Assembly: GCA_947452005.1 (NCBI GenBank)
Contig: CANGBC010000009.1
Span: 1-64,000 of the forward strand
Direction: 5' to 3'
Length of the DNA: 64,000 nucleotides
Origin: Beijerinckiaceae bacterium
GTDB taxonomy: Bacteria > Pseudomonadota > Alphaproteobacteria > Rhizobiales > Beijerinckiaceae
Position 1 is the first letter of the stretch, and each line of letters starts with the position of its first letter. Under the pieces are notes generated by a model. That model did not search any database. It worked only from the letters and a program-made list of their open reading frames with translations, and was not told the origin of the DNA. The position numbers and the translations under genes were made by a program. Positions 48,682-59,975 of this stretch are shown one piece after another.

Positions 48682-50985
48682 TCAGCGACTTTTCTTGCGC
48701 GCCTTCAATGGGGCTTTCCCGCCCTTTTTGCGAGGTGACGGGGTGTCGCGGCCACGCTTCGTCTTTTTGCCAAAACCGCCCCCACCGGGGCGCGGCTTGC
48801 CATCGCTCAGCATTTCAAAGCGCAAGGCACCCGCGAAAGGCGCCGCCTCGACCAGCTTGACCTCGACCAGATCCCCCAGCCGGAAGGTTTCACCTGTGCG
48901 ATTGCCGATGAGGGCGTGCAGGCTCTCCTCGTGGCGGAAATAATCGGTGCCCAGCGTCGAGGCGGGGATAAAGCCATCCGCACCGGTATCCGTGAGTTTG
49001 ACGAACAGCCCGACTTTGGTGACGCCTGCAATGCGGCCCTTGAAGGTCGCGCCGATCTGTTCCGACAGCCAGCCCGCAATCAGGCGATCATTGGTCTCGC
49101 GCTCAGCCGCCATGGCGCGCCGCTCGGAGGCTGAAATGCGCGCGGCGATTTCCGCCAGCTCGCCTTTTTCAAGATCAGGCAGGCCATCGGGGCCCAGTTT
49201 CAAAGCGCGGATCAATGCGCGATGCACAATCAAATCGGCATAGCGGCGAATGGGCGAGGTGAAATGCGCGTAGCGCTTCAGGTGCAGACCGAAGTGGCCG
49301 TAATTCTCTGACACATATTCAGCTTGCGCCTGCGTGCGCAAAACAACTTCATTGACGACATGCTCATTGTCGGTGCCCTTCACGCGGGCGAGGATCTCGT
49401 TGAAATGCGAGGTTTGCAGAACCTGTCCCTTGGCGAGCTTGATGCCAATGGAGGAGAGAAACTCCGACAGATTGGTGATCTTTTCGGCGGATGGCACATC
49501 ATGCGCACGATAGATCAGCTCTTGTGATCTTTGCTCCAGTGTCTCAGCCGCTGCGACATTGGCGAGAATCATGAATTCTTCGATCAGGCGATGCGCATCA
49601 AGGCGTCCTGGCACGACGATGCGATCAACCGTGCCATCGCTCTTCAGCAAGATTTTGCGCTCGGGCAAATCGAGATCCAGCGGGCTGCGCTTGGCGCGCT
49701 CCTGCTTGACGCAGGCATAGGCTGCCCAAAGCGGCTTGAGCACGCTCTCCAGCAGGGGCGCTGTGGTCTCGTCGCTAAAACCGTCTATGGCGGCTTGCGC
49801 CTGCGGATAGGCGAGCTTGGCGGCCGAGCGCATCATGATGCGATGGAATGTATGTTTCTTTTTATGGCCATCGGCAGAAATAACCATACGCACGGCCAAG
49901 GCCGGGCGATCTTCGAGCGGGCGCAGCGAGCACAGATCATTTGAAATGCGCTCGGGCAGCATCGGCACGACGCGGTCGGGGAAATACACCGAATTGCCGC
50001 GCTCCACGGCCTCCCGATCCAGCGGGCGATCAGGGCGCACATAAGCAGCCACATCAGCAATGGCGACGGTGACGATAAAGCCACCTTCGTTTAGCGGATC
50101 ATCATCAAGGCGCGCATGGACGGCATCGTCATGATCCTTGGCATCTGCCGGATCAATGGTGACGAGCTGAAGCGCGCGCCAGTCTTCGCGATGATCCATG
50201 GTAGCAGGGCGCGCGCTGTCAGCCTCTGCCAATGTCTCAGGACGAAACGTGTTGGGAATATTATGCGCATGAATGGCGATCAGGCTGACCGCCTTTTCGC
50301 TGCGCAAAGAGCCCAGTCTTTCTTTGACGCGTGCAGCGGGCAGGCCAAAGCGGCCTTCGCGCATGATTTCAACTGCGACCAGATCACCATCTTCCGCTTG
50401 CGCTTCAGCGCCCGGCGGAATGACGAGTTCGCGGTTCATGTTTTTCTTGTCGACGGGAATGAGGCGACCACCACCAGCAGGTTGGGCGCGATAAATGCCC
50501 AGCACCTGCATTTTGGCGCGCGTCAAAAGCTTGATGACACGACCCGTATAGATTTTCAGTTTGTCCGTGCTCTCGTCAGACAGATCGACACGCACGAGAC
50601 CGCGATCACCGACGCCGGGAACCGGCTGGCCGGGACGTCCCTTGCGTGGTGCACTGATCAGAATGCGTGGCACGGGCCCGTGCTCTTCGTCCCATTCAAC
50701 AGGCGTTGCGACGAGATCGCCATCCCGGTCGCGCCCCGTCACATCGGCGAGCACGACAGAAGGCAGCATGCCTGCTTTGTGGAATCTCTTGCCGCGTTTT
50801 TCGACCGCGCCTTCGGATTCGAGATCTTTCAGCAGAGCTTTCAGGCCGATCTTGTCGGAGCCGCGAATGCCGAATTCGCGCGCAACTTCGCGCTTGCCGA
50901 TTTTGATGGGCTGCGCGCCTGCTGCGGCCCGCTCGCGCGCAATAAAGGCCAAAATCTCTGCGCGCGAGGGGAGGGGCTGTTTCAC
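48682..50985 (-). CDS. rnr: ribonuclease R
   Basis: TIDPADAKDHDDAVHA, RPDRPLDREAVERGNSVYFPDRVVPMLPERISNDLCSLRP, HFTSPIRRYADLIVHR, S1 domain. Confidence 0.96.
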   Translation of the reverse strand: MKQPLPSRAEILAFIARERAAAGAQPIKIGKREVAREFGIRGSDKIGLKALLKDLESEGAVEKRGKRFHKAGMLPSVVLADVTGRDRDGDLVATPVEWDEEHGPVPRILISAPRKGRPGQPVPGVGDRGLVRVDLSDESTDKLKIYTGRVIKLLTRAKMQVLGIYRAQPAGGGRLIPVDKKNMNRELVIPPGAEAQAEDGDLVAVEIMREGRFGLPAARVKERLGSLRSEKAVSLIAIHAHNIPNTFRPETLAEADSARPATMDHREDWRALQLVTIDPADAKDHDDAVHARLDDDPLNEGGFIVTVAIADVAAYVRPDRPLDREAVERGNSVYFPDRVVPMLPERISNDLCSLRPLEDRPALAVRMVISADGHKKKHTFHRIMMRSAAKLAYPQAQAAIDGFSDETTAPLLESVLKPLWAAYACVKQERAKRSPLDLDLPERKILLKSDGTVDRIVVPGRLDAHRLIEEFMILANVAAAETLEQRSQELIYRAHDVPSAEKITNLSEFLSSIGIKLAKGQVLQTSHFNEILARVKGTDNEHVVNEVVLRTQAQAEYVSENYGHFGLHLKRYAHFTSPIRRYADLIVHRALIRALKLGPDGLPDLEKGELAEIAARISASERRAMAAERETNDRLIAGWLSEQIGATFKGRIAGVTKVGLFVKLTDTGADGFIPASTLGTDYFRHEESLHALIGNRTGETFRLGDLVEVKLVEAAPFAGALRFEMLSDGKPRPGGGGFGKKTKRGRDTPSPRKKGGKAPLKARKKSR

Positions 50986-53801
50986 GCCTTTTTCACGGCC
51001 TTCTTTTTCGCAGGCGCTTTTTTGGCTGCGGCTTTCTTTGCTGGCGCTTTTTTCGCGGGCGCTTTCTTGGCCACTGTCTTTTTGGCGGCTGCTTTTTTCG
51101 GTGCCTTTTTGGCAGCCTTGCGCGCCGCGCCCGGACCGGCCTTCTCTTCAATGAGCATCAGCGCATCTTCGAGCGTGATGTCATCAGGCGACTGGCTTTT
51201 GGGAATGGTCGCATTGACCTTGCCCCAATTCACATAAGGCCCGTAGCGACCTGCGCGCACAGAAACTGCGCCACCTGCCGGATGAACACCTAGCGATTTG
51301 CCACCAGCTGCATCGCCGCCCGTGCCATTCTGCTTGGCTTCGATCAGGGCAATCGCCTGTTCAAGTGTGAAGCTGTCAGCATCCGTGCCTTTGGGAATGG
51401 TCGCGTTGACTTTGTTCCACGCCACATAAGGTCCGAAACGTCCTGCCTTGACGGCAATCTTGCCACCGGTTGGATGGTCGCCCAGATCGCGTCCGGCAAA
51501 ACGTCCGCCACCGCCGCGCTGTTCTTTGGTCGTGATGAGATCGATGGCGCGATTGGCGCCGACTTCGAGCACATCATCATCCTTGCTCAGATTGGCATAG
51601 GTTTTCTGATGCTGCACATAAGCACCATAGCGGCCAATGCCCGCCACAATCGGCTCACCCGATGTGGGATGTTTGGCGACTTCGCGCGGCAGTGACAAAA
51701 GGGCGAGCGCTTTTTCAAACGTCACTTCGTCAATTGGAAGGCCAGCGGGCAGGGAGGTCTTTTTGGAATCCTTCTCTTCGCCCAATTGCACATAGGGGCC
51801 GAAGCGACCATTGCGCACGCTGACTTCGAGATCGGTCTGCGGATCTTTGCCCAAAGCGGTGACGCCAGCACGCGCCCCACCATCGCCTTCACTGCCGGGC
51901 GAAACTGCGCGGGTGAATTTGCATTCGGGATAATTGGTGCAGCCGACAAAGGCACCAAATTTTGAGAGCTTCAGCGACAACTGGCCCGCGCCACACGCCG
52001 GACAGGCGCGCGGATCACCGACACCTTCCTTTTCAGGGAAAATATGTGGGGCGAGCAGGTCATTCAGCGCATCGAGCACTTGCGTGGTACGCAGATCGGC
52101 TGTGCCAGCCAGCGCCACTGAAAATTCGGCCCAGAAGTCGCGCAGCACCTGTTTCCAGGGAATGTCATGGCTGGTGACAAGATCGAGTTTTTCTTCGAGT
52201 GCGGCGGTGAAATCATATTCCACATAGCGCGTGAAGAAGCTTTCCAGGAAGGCCACAACCAAGCGGCCACGATCTTCCGGATAGAGACGCTTTTTATCGA
52301 GGCGCACATATTCGCGGTCGCGCAACACGGCGAGCGTGGAGGCATAGGTCGAGGGACGGCCAATACCCAGTTCTTCCATGCGCTTCACCAAAGTCGCTTC
52401 CGTGAAACGGGGCGGCGGTTCGGTGAAATGCTGAACAGCTTCGATGCGTTCCTTGGTCAGGCTCTCGCCTTGCGCCATGGGCGGCAGGCGGTTGGCATCT
52501 TCATCGTCTTCATCATCGCGGCCTTCCTGATAGAGTTTCAGAAAGCCATCGAAACGCACGACCTGTCCGGTGGCCCGCAGGTCAATCTGCTTGTAGCTGC
52601 CGCTTGTCACGCTGGCTGCAATATCAACGCTGGTGCGCTCAAGCTCGGCCGATTCCATTTGGCTGGCGACGGTGCGTGTCCAGATCAGGTCATAGAGCTT
52701 GGCCTGTTCGACATTTTCCGAGCTGCGATTGAACTCGCGCGGCAGGCGCGACAGATCGGTGGGGCGCACGGCTTCATGCGCTTCCTGCGCATTTTTCGCC
52801 TTGGTCGAATATTTGCGCGGTACGCCGGGCAGATATTTGCCGCCAAATTCCTGTTCGATCACCTTGCGTGTGCCAGCAATGGCCTCAGGCGCCATGTCGA
52901 CGCCATCGGTACGCATATAAGTGATGATGCCGTCTTCATAGAGACGCTGCGCGATCTGCATGGTGCGCGCAGGTGCCAGTCCCAGTTTGCGCGAGGCTTC
53001 CTGCTGCAAAGTGGAAGTGGTGAAAGGCGGATAGGGATGACGCTTGGCGGGTTTGGATTCCACGCTCGTCACGCTGAACGTCGCGGTTTCAAGACCTGTC
53101 TTGAAAGCCTCAGCCTCAGCGCCTGTGCCAATGTCGAGGCGGTTGATCTTCTTGCCGTCGGCGCCAATCAGGCGCGCGGTGAAAGCAGCGCCCGCTTGCG
53201 TCTTCAAAAAGGCTTCGAGCGACCAATATTCGCGCGCCCGGAATTTTTCGATGTCGAGTTCGCGGTCGCAGACAAGACGCAGCGCCACCGATTGCACGCG
53301 CCCAGCCGATTTCGCACCCGGCAGCTTGCGCCACAAAACGGGGGAGAGTTTGAAGCCGACCAGATAGTCGAGCGCACGGCGGGCGAGATAGGCATCGACC
53401 AGATCGGTGTCGATCTCGCGCGGGGCCTTCATCGCATCCAGAATGGCGCTTTTGGTGATGGCATTGAAGACGACGCGCTGCACGCGCTTGTCTTTGAGAA
53501 CCTTTTTGGCCTTCAGGATTTCCAGCACATGCCAGGAGATGGCTTCGCCTTCGCGATCCGGATCGGTTGCCAGAATGACGCCATCGGCGTCTTTCACGGC
53601 GGCCGCAATCTCGGCCAAGCGCTTGGAGGCCTTGAAATCGACCTCCCATTTCATGGCAAAATCATCATCGGGATCGACCGCGCCATCCTCGGAGGGGAGG
53701 TCGCGGACATGGCCAAAGGAGGCGTAAACCTCGTAGCCCGGCCCCAGATATTTGTTGATCGTCTTGGCCTTGGCGGGCGACTCGACGATGACGACTTCCA
53801 T
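50982..53801 (-). CDS. topA: DNA topoisomerase I with Lys/Ala-rich C-terminal tail
   Basis: MEVVIVESPAKAKTINKYLGPGYEVYASFGHVRDLP; zinc ribbon CPACGAGQLSLKLSKFGAFVGCTNYPECKFTR; tail KKAPAKKAPAKKAAAKKAPAKKK. Confidence 0.97.
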   Translation of the reverse strand: MEVVIVESPAKAKTINKYLGPGYEVYASFGHVRDLPSEDGAVDPDDDFAMKWEVDFKASKRLAEIAAAVKDADGVILATDPDREGEAISWHVLEILKAKKVLKDKRVQRVVFNAITKSAILDAMKAPREIDTDLVDAYLARRALDYLVGFKLSPVLWRKLPGAKSAGRVQSVALRLVCDRELDIEKFRAREYWSLEAFLKTQAGAAFTARLIGADGKKINRLDIGTGAEAEAFKTGLETATFSVTSVESKPAKRHPYPPFTTSTLQQEASRKLGLAPARTMQIAQRLYEDGIITYMRTDGVDMAPEAIAGTRKVIEQEFGGKYLPGVPRKYSTKAKNAQEAHEAVRPTDLSRLPREFNRSSENVEQAKLYDLIWTRTVASQMESAELERTSVDIAASVTSGSYKQIDLRATGQVVRFDGFLKLYQEGRDDEDDEDANRLPPMAQGESLTKERIEAVQHFTEPPPRFTEATLVKRMEELGIGRPSTYASTLAVLRDREYVRLDKKRLYPEDRGRLVVAFLESFFTRYVEYDFTAALEEKLDLVTSHDIPWKQVLRDFWAEFSVALAGTADLRTTQVLDALNDLLAPHIFPEKEGVGDPRACPACGAGQLSLKLSKFGAFVGCTNYPECKFTRAVSPGSEGDGGARAGVTALGKDPQTDLEVSVRNGRFGPYVQLGEEKDSKKTSLPAGLPIDEVTFEKALALLSLPREVAKHPTSGEPIVAGIGRYGAYVQHQKTYANLSKDDDVLEVGANRAIDLITTKEQRGGGGRFAGRDLGDHPTGGKIAVKAGRFGPYVAWNKVNATIPKGTDADSFTLEQAIALIEAKQNGTGGDAAGGKSLGVHPAGGAVSVRAGRYGPYVNWGKVNATIPKSQSPDDITLEDALMLIEEKAGPGAARKAAKKAPKKAAAKKTVAKKAPAKKAPAKKAAAKKAPAKKKAVKKA

Positions 53802-54037
53802 GGAAATATCCTGAGATTCAATGGGTTATACAGGCAGGCTGGCTCTGGTGGAGCCTCTGGCTGGACCTTTGAGGGGTCAACTTGCGAGGCGAAACATGGT
53901 GGAGGGGCTTGGCCCTGTCAAATGGCTCATAGCGGGCGGAGCCCGATCTCACCCCGCTGCTCCCCCTTTCAGGGGGAGCAAAAAAATTTGCGGCGGGCGG
54001 GGGATCGTCTATTCAGGTTGGACCAATCGGAGACCCT

Positions 54038-55804
54038 ATGGCCGCCTTGCCCAGCGAAAGATTTGACCGTTTTCTGCCCCATTGGATGCGCACCTTTGTC
54101 CGTGCGCGGGAGACGGGACTGGCGATTGCGGGCCTGTTTGTCGGGCTGGTCTCAGGCGTGCTCGTCGGGCTCATCGCCAATGGCGCGCAGCTGGCGCATG
54201 AAATTCTCTTCAACCTTGGCCGTGACGAGCGCTTGTCCGCGCAAGTGAGCCTTGAGCCGATCCGCGCGCTGGCTGTGCCGGTGGCCGGTGGTCTGCTTCT
54301 GGCTCTTGTGGTCTGGCTGGTGGGCGCGCGCCTGAAAGATCAGATGGCGGATGCGATTGAGGCCAATGCGCTGCATGGCGGGCGTCTGCGCATGGGCGGC
54401 TCATTATATATAACGGTGCAGACCTTCATCTCGAATGCCTTTGGCGCATCGGTGGGTCTGGAGGCGGCCTATACGCAAGTGTGCGGGGCGCTTGCCTCTT
54501 TTCTGGGGCGCGGACTGGCGGCGCGGCGCTCCGACATGCGTTTGCTGGTGGCGTGCGGGGCTGCGGGTGCGATTGCGGCGGCCTTTGGTGCGCCCTTGGC
54601 GGGGGCGTTTTATGCGTTTGAAGTGGTGCTCGGCGCTTATGCCGTGGCCTCGCTTGTGCCGGTGATGGCCAGCGCCATTGTTGCCAGCTTTGCCGTCAAT
54701 CTCGTGGTGCATCGCCACGGACCCTTGCCGGTGATGAGTGAATTTCACGCGCCGGTCGGTGCGTTCTTCGGTCATGTCATGATTTTGGGCGCGCTCTGCG
54801 CTTTGGGCGCGATTGTGCTGATGCAGGGCGTTGCTTGGGCGGAGCGGGCGTTCAGTCACAAAAAGCTCCCCGTCTTTCTGCGCCCGGCGCTGGGCGGATT
54901 GATCGTCGGCGGCTTTGGTCTGATCACGCCGCAAGTGCTGGGTGCGGGGCATGGTGCGTTTCAGCTGAACCTCACCCAAACAGTGCCGCTGGCTGTGCTG
55001 GCCAGCGTGCTCGTGCTGAAAGGCATTGCATCGGCCATTTCGCTGGGGTCGGGTTTTCGTGGTGGTTTGTTCTTCGCCTCGCTGTTGATCGGCGGTTTGC
55101 TCGGGCGCTTTTATGCCGAAAGCGTCACGGCGCTGACGCCGTTTGCTTTCCCTGCGGGCTTGGCAGCGATCACTGCGATGGCGGCATTTGGCACAGGTGT
55201 GTTGGGTGCGCCCATCAGCATGACCGTGCTGGCGCTTGAAACCACCGGTGATTTTTCTGTCACCGTGGCCGCACTCGCAGCCAGCGTTCTCTCAGCGCTG
55301 ATTGTGCGCGAGACCTTTGGATATTCTTTCGCCACCTGGCGCTTTCATCTGCGCGGCGAGACGATCCGTGGACCCCATGATGTGGGCTGGGTCCGCCAGC
55401 TCAATGTGGCGCGGCTGATGAGCAAGGACCTGCGCATTGTGCCAGCCGATGTGGCGGTGGGCGTGGCGCGCGACATGTTTCCGGCTGGCACAACGCGTCA
55501 GATCATGGTGGTGGATGGACAGGGCCGCTATGGCGGGCTCATTGCCTCCGAGAACTTGCATGGGGCGGGGCCCGATCGCCTGCAGTCGCCCGTGTCCACG
55601 CTTGTCAGCCAAGCCGATGTCTTTCTGCTGCCGGGCATGAACATTCGTGAATCACTCGATCTGTTCGAAAAAGCCGAGACCGATGTGCTGGCGGTGCTCG
55701 ATGGCAGCGAGAGCCGCCATCTGGTCGGCTTGGTGACCGAATCCCATGCGCTGCGCCGCTATGGCGAGGAGCTGGAGCGCAGAAACCGGGAATTTGCCCG
55801 GTAA
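54038..55804 (+). CDS. ClC-family chloride channel/antiporter with CBS region
   Basis: GASVGLEAAYTQVCGALASFLGR, GAAGAIAAAFGAPLAGAFYAFEVVLG, GSGFRGGLFFASLLIGG. Confidence 0.92.
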   Translation: MAALPSERFDRFLPHWMRTFVRARETGLAIAGLFVGLVSGVLVGLIANGAQLAHEILFNLGRDERLSAQVSLEPIRALAVPVAGGLLLALVVWLVGARLKDQMADAIEANALHGGRLRMGGSLYITVQTFISNAFGASVGLEAAYTQVCGALASFLGRGLAARRSDMRLLVACGAAGAIAAAFGAPLAGAFYAFEVVLGAYAVASLVPVMASAIVASFAVNLVVHRHGPLPVMSEFHAPVGAFFGHVMILGALCALGAIVLMQGVAWAERAFSHKKLPVFLRPALGGLIVGGFGLITPQVLGAGHGAFQLNLTQTVPLAVLASVLVLKGIASAISLGSGFRGGLFFASLLIGGLLGRFYAESVTALTPFAFPAGLAAITAMAAFGTGVLGAPISMTVLALETTGDFSVTVAALAASVLSALIVRETFGYSFATWRFHLRGETIRGPHDVGWVRQLNVARLMSKDLRIVPADVAVGVARDMFPAGTTRQIMVVDGQGRYGGLIASENLHGAGPDRLQSPVSTLVSQADVFLLPGMNIRESLDLFEKAETDVLAVLDGSESRHLVGLVTESHALRRYGEELERRNREFAR

Positions 55805-55868
55805 CTTCTGTTGAGGGCAGGGGCTTGCGCTTGCCTTTGCCCGCCATTGCCCCCTATACAGACACCTT

Positions 55869-56819
55869 ATGGCAGCCCCGCGCGCAACGACCTCTTTCCC
55901 CCACCGACATTTGCTCGGCATTGCCGGGCTTTCCCGTCCCGACATCGAATATCTGCTCGATACGGCGGATGAAGCGGTGGAAGTCTCCCGTCAGATCGAA
56001 AAGAAGCGCAGCGTCCTGTCGGGCCGCACGCAGATCAATCTGTTCTTTGAAGCCTCCACCCGGACGCAATCATCTTTTGAACTCGCCGGAAAGCGGCTGG
56101 GCGCAGATGTGATGAATATGGCGGTTGCCAATTCGAGCGTGAAAAAGGGCGAGACGCTGATCGACACGGCGGTAACGCTGAACGCCATGCGCCCCGATCT
56201 CATCGTGGTGCGCCATTATTGCTCGGGCGCGGTTGAGCTTCTCGCCAAAAAAGTTTCCTGCTCCGTGGTCAATGCGGGCGATGGTTCGCATGAACATCCC
56301 ACCCAAGCTTTGCTCGATGCACTGACCATCCGCCGCCGCTTGGGCAAGATTGATGGTCTGACCGTTGCCATCTGCGGCGATGTGGCCCATTCGCGTGTCG
56401 CGCGCTCCAACATGATCCTGCTGACGCAAATGGGTGCGCGCGTGCGTGTGGTCGCGCCCTCGACCTTGCTGCCAGCTGGCATTGAGCGCATGGGCGTCGA
56501 AGTCTATCGCGATTTCGACAAGGGCATTGCGGGTGCGGATATTGTCATGATGCTGCGCTTGCAGCGCGAGCGGATGGATGGCGCTTTTGTGCCCTCGCTC
56601 AAAGAATATGCGCATTTTCACGGATTGACCGAAGAGAAGCTGGCCGCTGTTGCGAGCAAGGCTCTGGTTATGCATCCGGGCCCGATCAATCGCGGTGTTG
56701 AAATTGACTCCGCCGTGGCCGATGGCCCGCGCTCGCTGATCAATGAGCAAGTCGAAATGGGTGTGGCTGTGCGCATGGCCGTGCTTGAAGCGCTCTCCAA
56801 AAACCTGCCGAACGGGTGA
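55869..56819 (+). CDS. pyrB: aspartate carbamoyltransferase catalytic subunit
   Basis: [50 protein letters not shown]. Confidence 0.97.
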   Translation: MAAPRATTSFPHRHLLGIAGLSRPDIEYLLDTADEAVEVSRQIEKKRSVLSGRTQINLFFEASTRTQSSFELAGKRLGADVMNMAVANSSVKKGETLIDTAVTLNAMRPDLIVVRHYCSGAVELLAKKVSCSVVNAGDGSHEHPTQALLDALTIRRRLGKIDGLTVAICGDVAHSRVARSNMILLTQMGARVRVVAPSTLLPAGIERMGVEVYRDFDKGIAGADIVMMLRLQRERMDGAFVPSLKEYAHFHGLTEEKLAAVASKALVMHPGPINRGVEIDSAVADGPRSLINEQVEMGVAVRMAVLEALSKNLPNG

Positions 56820-56820
56820 G

Positions 56821-58098
56821 ATGATGAGCGCCCCCAAAAACCTCGCCCTCCTCGACGCCACGCTGATTGATCCGGTTGCCGGAACGCAGACACGTGGTGG
56901 TGTGCTGATCGAAAATGGTGTGATCAAGGATGTCGGCGCCAGTGTCACGCGCGCCAATGTTGGCACGTCTGCTGATGTGATCGATTGCGCGGGCGATGTC
57001 GTCTCGCCCGGTCTCATCGATATGCGCGCATCCGAGCATCGCGAAACGATCACAACACTGTCGCGCGCCGCACTGGCTGGTGGCGTGACGAGTGTCTGCG
57101 TGGCACCCGACTCTTCACCCGTGCGCGATACAACCGCACTGGTCGATTTCTTCGTGCGCCGTGCACGCGACAATGACAGTGTGCGGCTCTATTCCATTGC
57201 GGCTCTGACCAAGGGTCTTGCTGGCAAAGAGATCGGCGAAATGGGTCTGTTGACCCGCGCCGGAGCCATCGGTTTTGGCAATGGCCGCAAATCTGTGCGC
57301 GATGCGCAGGTGATGCGCCGCGCCATGACCTATGCTGGCGATTTCGATGCGCTTGTCATGCATGTGCTGCAAGATCCTGATCTTGCCGCCACAGGCGTGA
57401 TGAATGAAGGCGAGTTTGCCACGCGTCTTGGACTGACGGGTATTCCGCGCGAAGCGGAAGTCATCATGCTGGATCGTGATCTGCGGCTCGTGGCCATGAC
57501 GGGTGCGCGCTATCATGCGGAACTCATTTCCACGACATTGTCGCTCGATGCGATGGTGAAGGCGCGTGCAAACGGTTTGAAAGTTTCGTGTGGCGTGTCG
57601 ATCAATCATCTCACGCTGAATGAGAATGACATTGGCGATTACCGCACATTCCTGAAACTCATGCCGCCCTTGCGCCATGAAGACGAGCGTCTCGCTCTGG
57701 TGGAAGGTCTGGCATCGGGCGCCATTGACGTGATTGTCTCGGATCATTGCGGACAGGATGTCGAAGACAAGCGCGTGCCGTTTGCGGAAGCAGAGGCGGG
57801 TGCTGTGGGTCTTGAAACCATGCTGGCAGCAGCTTTGCGTCTTGTGCAGAGTGAGCAGATCACGCTACCCAAACTGATCCGCGCGATGACCTCGCGCCCA
57901 GCTGAAATTTTGGGCCTCCCGCAGGGGCGCCTGAGAAAAAGCGCGCCGGCTGATCTGATCCGCTTTGATCCAGACGAGCCCTTTGTTGTTGATCCCTCCA
58001 AACTCCACTCGCATTGTCGCAACACGCCGTTTGATCAGGCGCGTTTGCAGGGTGTGGTGAAACTCGCCATGGTCGCGGGGAAAGTGCTGCACGGCTAA
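56821..58098 (+). CDS. pyrC: dihydroorotase
   Basis: VVSPGLIDMRASEHRETITTLSRAALAGGVTSVCVAPDSSPV...VIVSDHCGQDVEDKRVPFAEAEAGAVGLET. Confidence 0.93.
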   Translation: MMSAPKNLALLDATLIDPVAGTQTRGGVLIENGVIKDVGASVTRANVGTSADVIDCAGDVVSPGLIDMRASEHRETITTLSRAALAGGVTSVCVAPDSSPVRDTTALVDFFVRRARDNDSVRLYSIAALTKGLAGKEIGEMGLLTRAGAIGFGNGRKSVRDAQVMRRAMTYAGDFDALVMHVLQDPDLAATGVMNEGEFATRLGLTGIPREAEVIMLDRDLRLVAMTGARYHAELISTTLSLDAMVKARANGLKVSCGVSINHLTLNENDIGDYRTFLKLMPPLRHEDERLALVEGLASGAIDVIVSDHCGQDVEDKRVPFAEAEAGAVGLETMLAAALRLVQSEQITLPKLIRAMTSRPAEILGLPQGRLRKSAPADLIRFDPDEPFVVDPSKLHSHCRNTPFDQARLQGVVKLAMVAGKVLHG

Positions 58099-58101
58099 CC
58101 C

Positions 58102-58698
58102 ATGGAAGAAAAACTCATCGCCTTCGCGCTCGGCTATTTGTTGGGCTCCGTTCCTTTCGGCCTCGTGCTTACCAAGCTCGCGGGGACGGGTGATCTGCGC
58201 TCCATCGGTTCTGGCAATATCGGCGCGACCAATGTGCTGCGCACCGGCCGCAAAGATCTCGCCATCGCGACTTTGCTGCTGGATGCGGTGAAGGGCACGG
58301 TTGCATTTTTGATCGCCGCACAATTTTCACGTGAACTCGCGCTGATTGCCGGGCTCGGCGCTTTCATTGGGCACCTTCATCCTGTCTGGTTAAAATTCAA
58401 GGGCGGCAAAGGCGTTGCGACTTTTCTGGGTCTGGTTGTCGCCCTGCATTGGCCGTCCGCCTTGGTCTTTATCGCGGCCTGGTTGGCTTCTGCTTTTGTG
58501 ACGCGTTACTCGTCAGCTGGTGCGCTGGTGGCGAGTTTGGCTGTGCCCGTTTCGCTGCTTCTGTTTGGTCTGGAGAGCGAGGCTGAGCTGTTTGTTGCTC
58601 TTGCAGTTTTGCTCTGGTTCCGTCACGCTGAAAACATCCGCCGGATTTTGAACGGCACCGAAGGCAAGATCGGCCAGAAGGCCGAAACGAAAGTCTGA
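58102..58698 (+). CDS. plsY: glycerol-3-phosphate acyltransferase PlsY
   Basis: [41 protein letters not shown]...[20 protein letters not shown]. Confidence 0.97.
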   Translation: MEEKLIAFALGYLLGSVPFGLVLTKLAGTGDLRSIGSGNIGATNVLRTGRKDLAIATLLLDAVKGTVAFLIAAQFSRELALIAGLGAFIGHLHPVWLKFKGGKGVATFLGLVVALHWPSALVFIAAWLASAFVTRYSSAGALVASLAVPVSLLLFGLESEAELFVALAVLLWFRHAENIRRILNGTEGKIGQKAETKV

Positions 58699-58742
58699 TT
58701 TTTTAAGCGCATATTCTTTTATTTTTTGACGGGGGTTTCCCC

Positions 58743-59975
58743 ATGCAATTGTCCGATGCGCAGCGCCTTGATTGGCTGCGCCTGATCCGCAGTGAAAATG
58801 TAGGTCCGCGCACATTTCGCTCACTCGTCAATCGCTACGGCGGGGCGGGGCCAGCGCTTGCGGCTTTGCCGGATCTCGCGCGCCAAGGCGGGAGACAAAT
58901 CCGCATCGCCTCGCGCGAGGATTGCGTACGCGAGTTGGAAGCCATCATCAAATTCGGTGCGCGCCTCTTGTGCTTGGGCGAAGATGATTATCCCAAAAGC
59001 CTGCGCGCCATTGATGCGCCGCCACCTGTTTTATGTGTGCTGGGCAATGTCGCTTTGTTCGAGCGCCCCGCAATTGCCATTGTCGGATCGCGCAATGCCT
59101 CAGCTGCTGGGCTTGCTTTCACCGAGCGCATGGCCGGTGAATTGGGTGTGCAGGATTTTGTCATTATCTCGGGGCTTGCACGCGGCATTGATGCGCGTGC
59201 GCATCGCGCATCGCTTTCACGGGGCACAATTGCGGTGCTCGCTGGTGGGCTGGACCGGATTTACCCAGCCGAACATGAAGAGCTGGCACGCGCCATTGCC
59301 GAGCAGGGCGTTTTGGTGAGCGAAATGCCGCTGGGCTGGGAAGCACGCGGGCGCGATTTTCCGCGCCGCAATCGGCTTGTGTCAGGGCTTGCGCTGGGCA
59401 CTTTGGTGATTGAAGCCGCGCGCCGCTCCGGCTCTTTGATCACCGCGCGGTTTGCCGCCGAGCAGGGGCGCGAAGTTTTTGCCGTGCCCGGCTCGCCGCT
59501 TGATCCGCGCGCGGAAGGCACGAATGATTTGTTGCGTGATGGCGCGACCCTTTGCACGCAAGCATCTGACATTGTCGATACGCTGGCGCCCATCTTGCGC
59601 GATGGTCTGCCACAGCCCGGGACTTTGTTTGAGACAAGCGAAGACAGCGCCGAGCCCCTGTGGGATGAATTGGATCTCATTCCGTTTCAGGCGCCGCTCA
59701 CCGAGCCCGGCCACGAGATGGATGAAGATCCAGGCCCGCCCTATGTGGCAGCACCGCCGCGCATGATGGCACGCAGCGATCAGGATTGGCGCGCGGTGAT
59801 TATCGCGCTGTTGGGACCGTCACCTGTATCGCTGGATGATCTGGCGCGCATGAGCGAAGCACCGCCCGCGCAGTTGCGCAGTGTCATTCTCGATCTTGAA
59901 CTGGAAGGTGCGATTGAGCGCCATGGCGGCAATCTCGTGTCGCTGCTGATGCGAAGCGGTCAATCCGCCCGATAA
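58743..59975 (+). CDS. dprA: DNA-processing protein DprA
   Basis: [95 protein letters not shown]. Confidence 0.96.
   Translation: MQLSDAQRLDWLRLIRSENVGPRTFRSLVNRYGGAGPALAALPDLARQGGRQIRIASREDCVRELEAIIKFGARLLCLGEDDYPKSLRAIDAPPPVLCVLGNVALFERPAIAIVGSRNASAAGLAFTERMAGELGVQDFVIISGLARGIDARAHRASLSRGTIAVLAGGLDRIYPAEHEELARAIAEQGVLVSEMPLGWEARGRDFPRRNRLVSGLALGTLVIEAARRSGSLITARFAAEQGREVFAVPGSPLDPRAEGTNDLLRDGATLCTQASDIVDTLAPILRDGLPQPGTLFETSEDSAEPLWDELDLIPFQAPLTEPGHEMDEDPGPPYVAAPPRMMARSDQDWRAVIIALLGPSPVSLDDLARMSEAPPAQLRSVILDLELEGAIERHGGNLVSLLMRSGQSAR

Noticed and set aside
52167-54248. 693-aa plus-strand ORF opposite topA
   Set aside because: Entirely antisense to confidently identified topA; long shadow ORFs are expected in GC-rich coding DNA with this codon bias.
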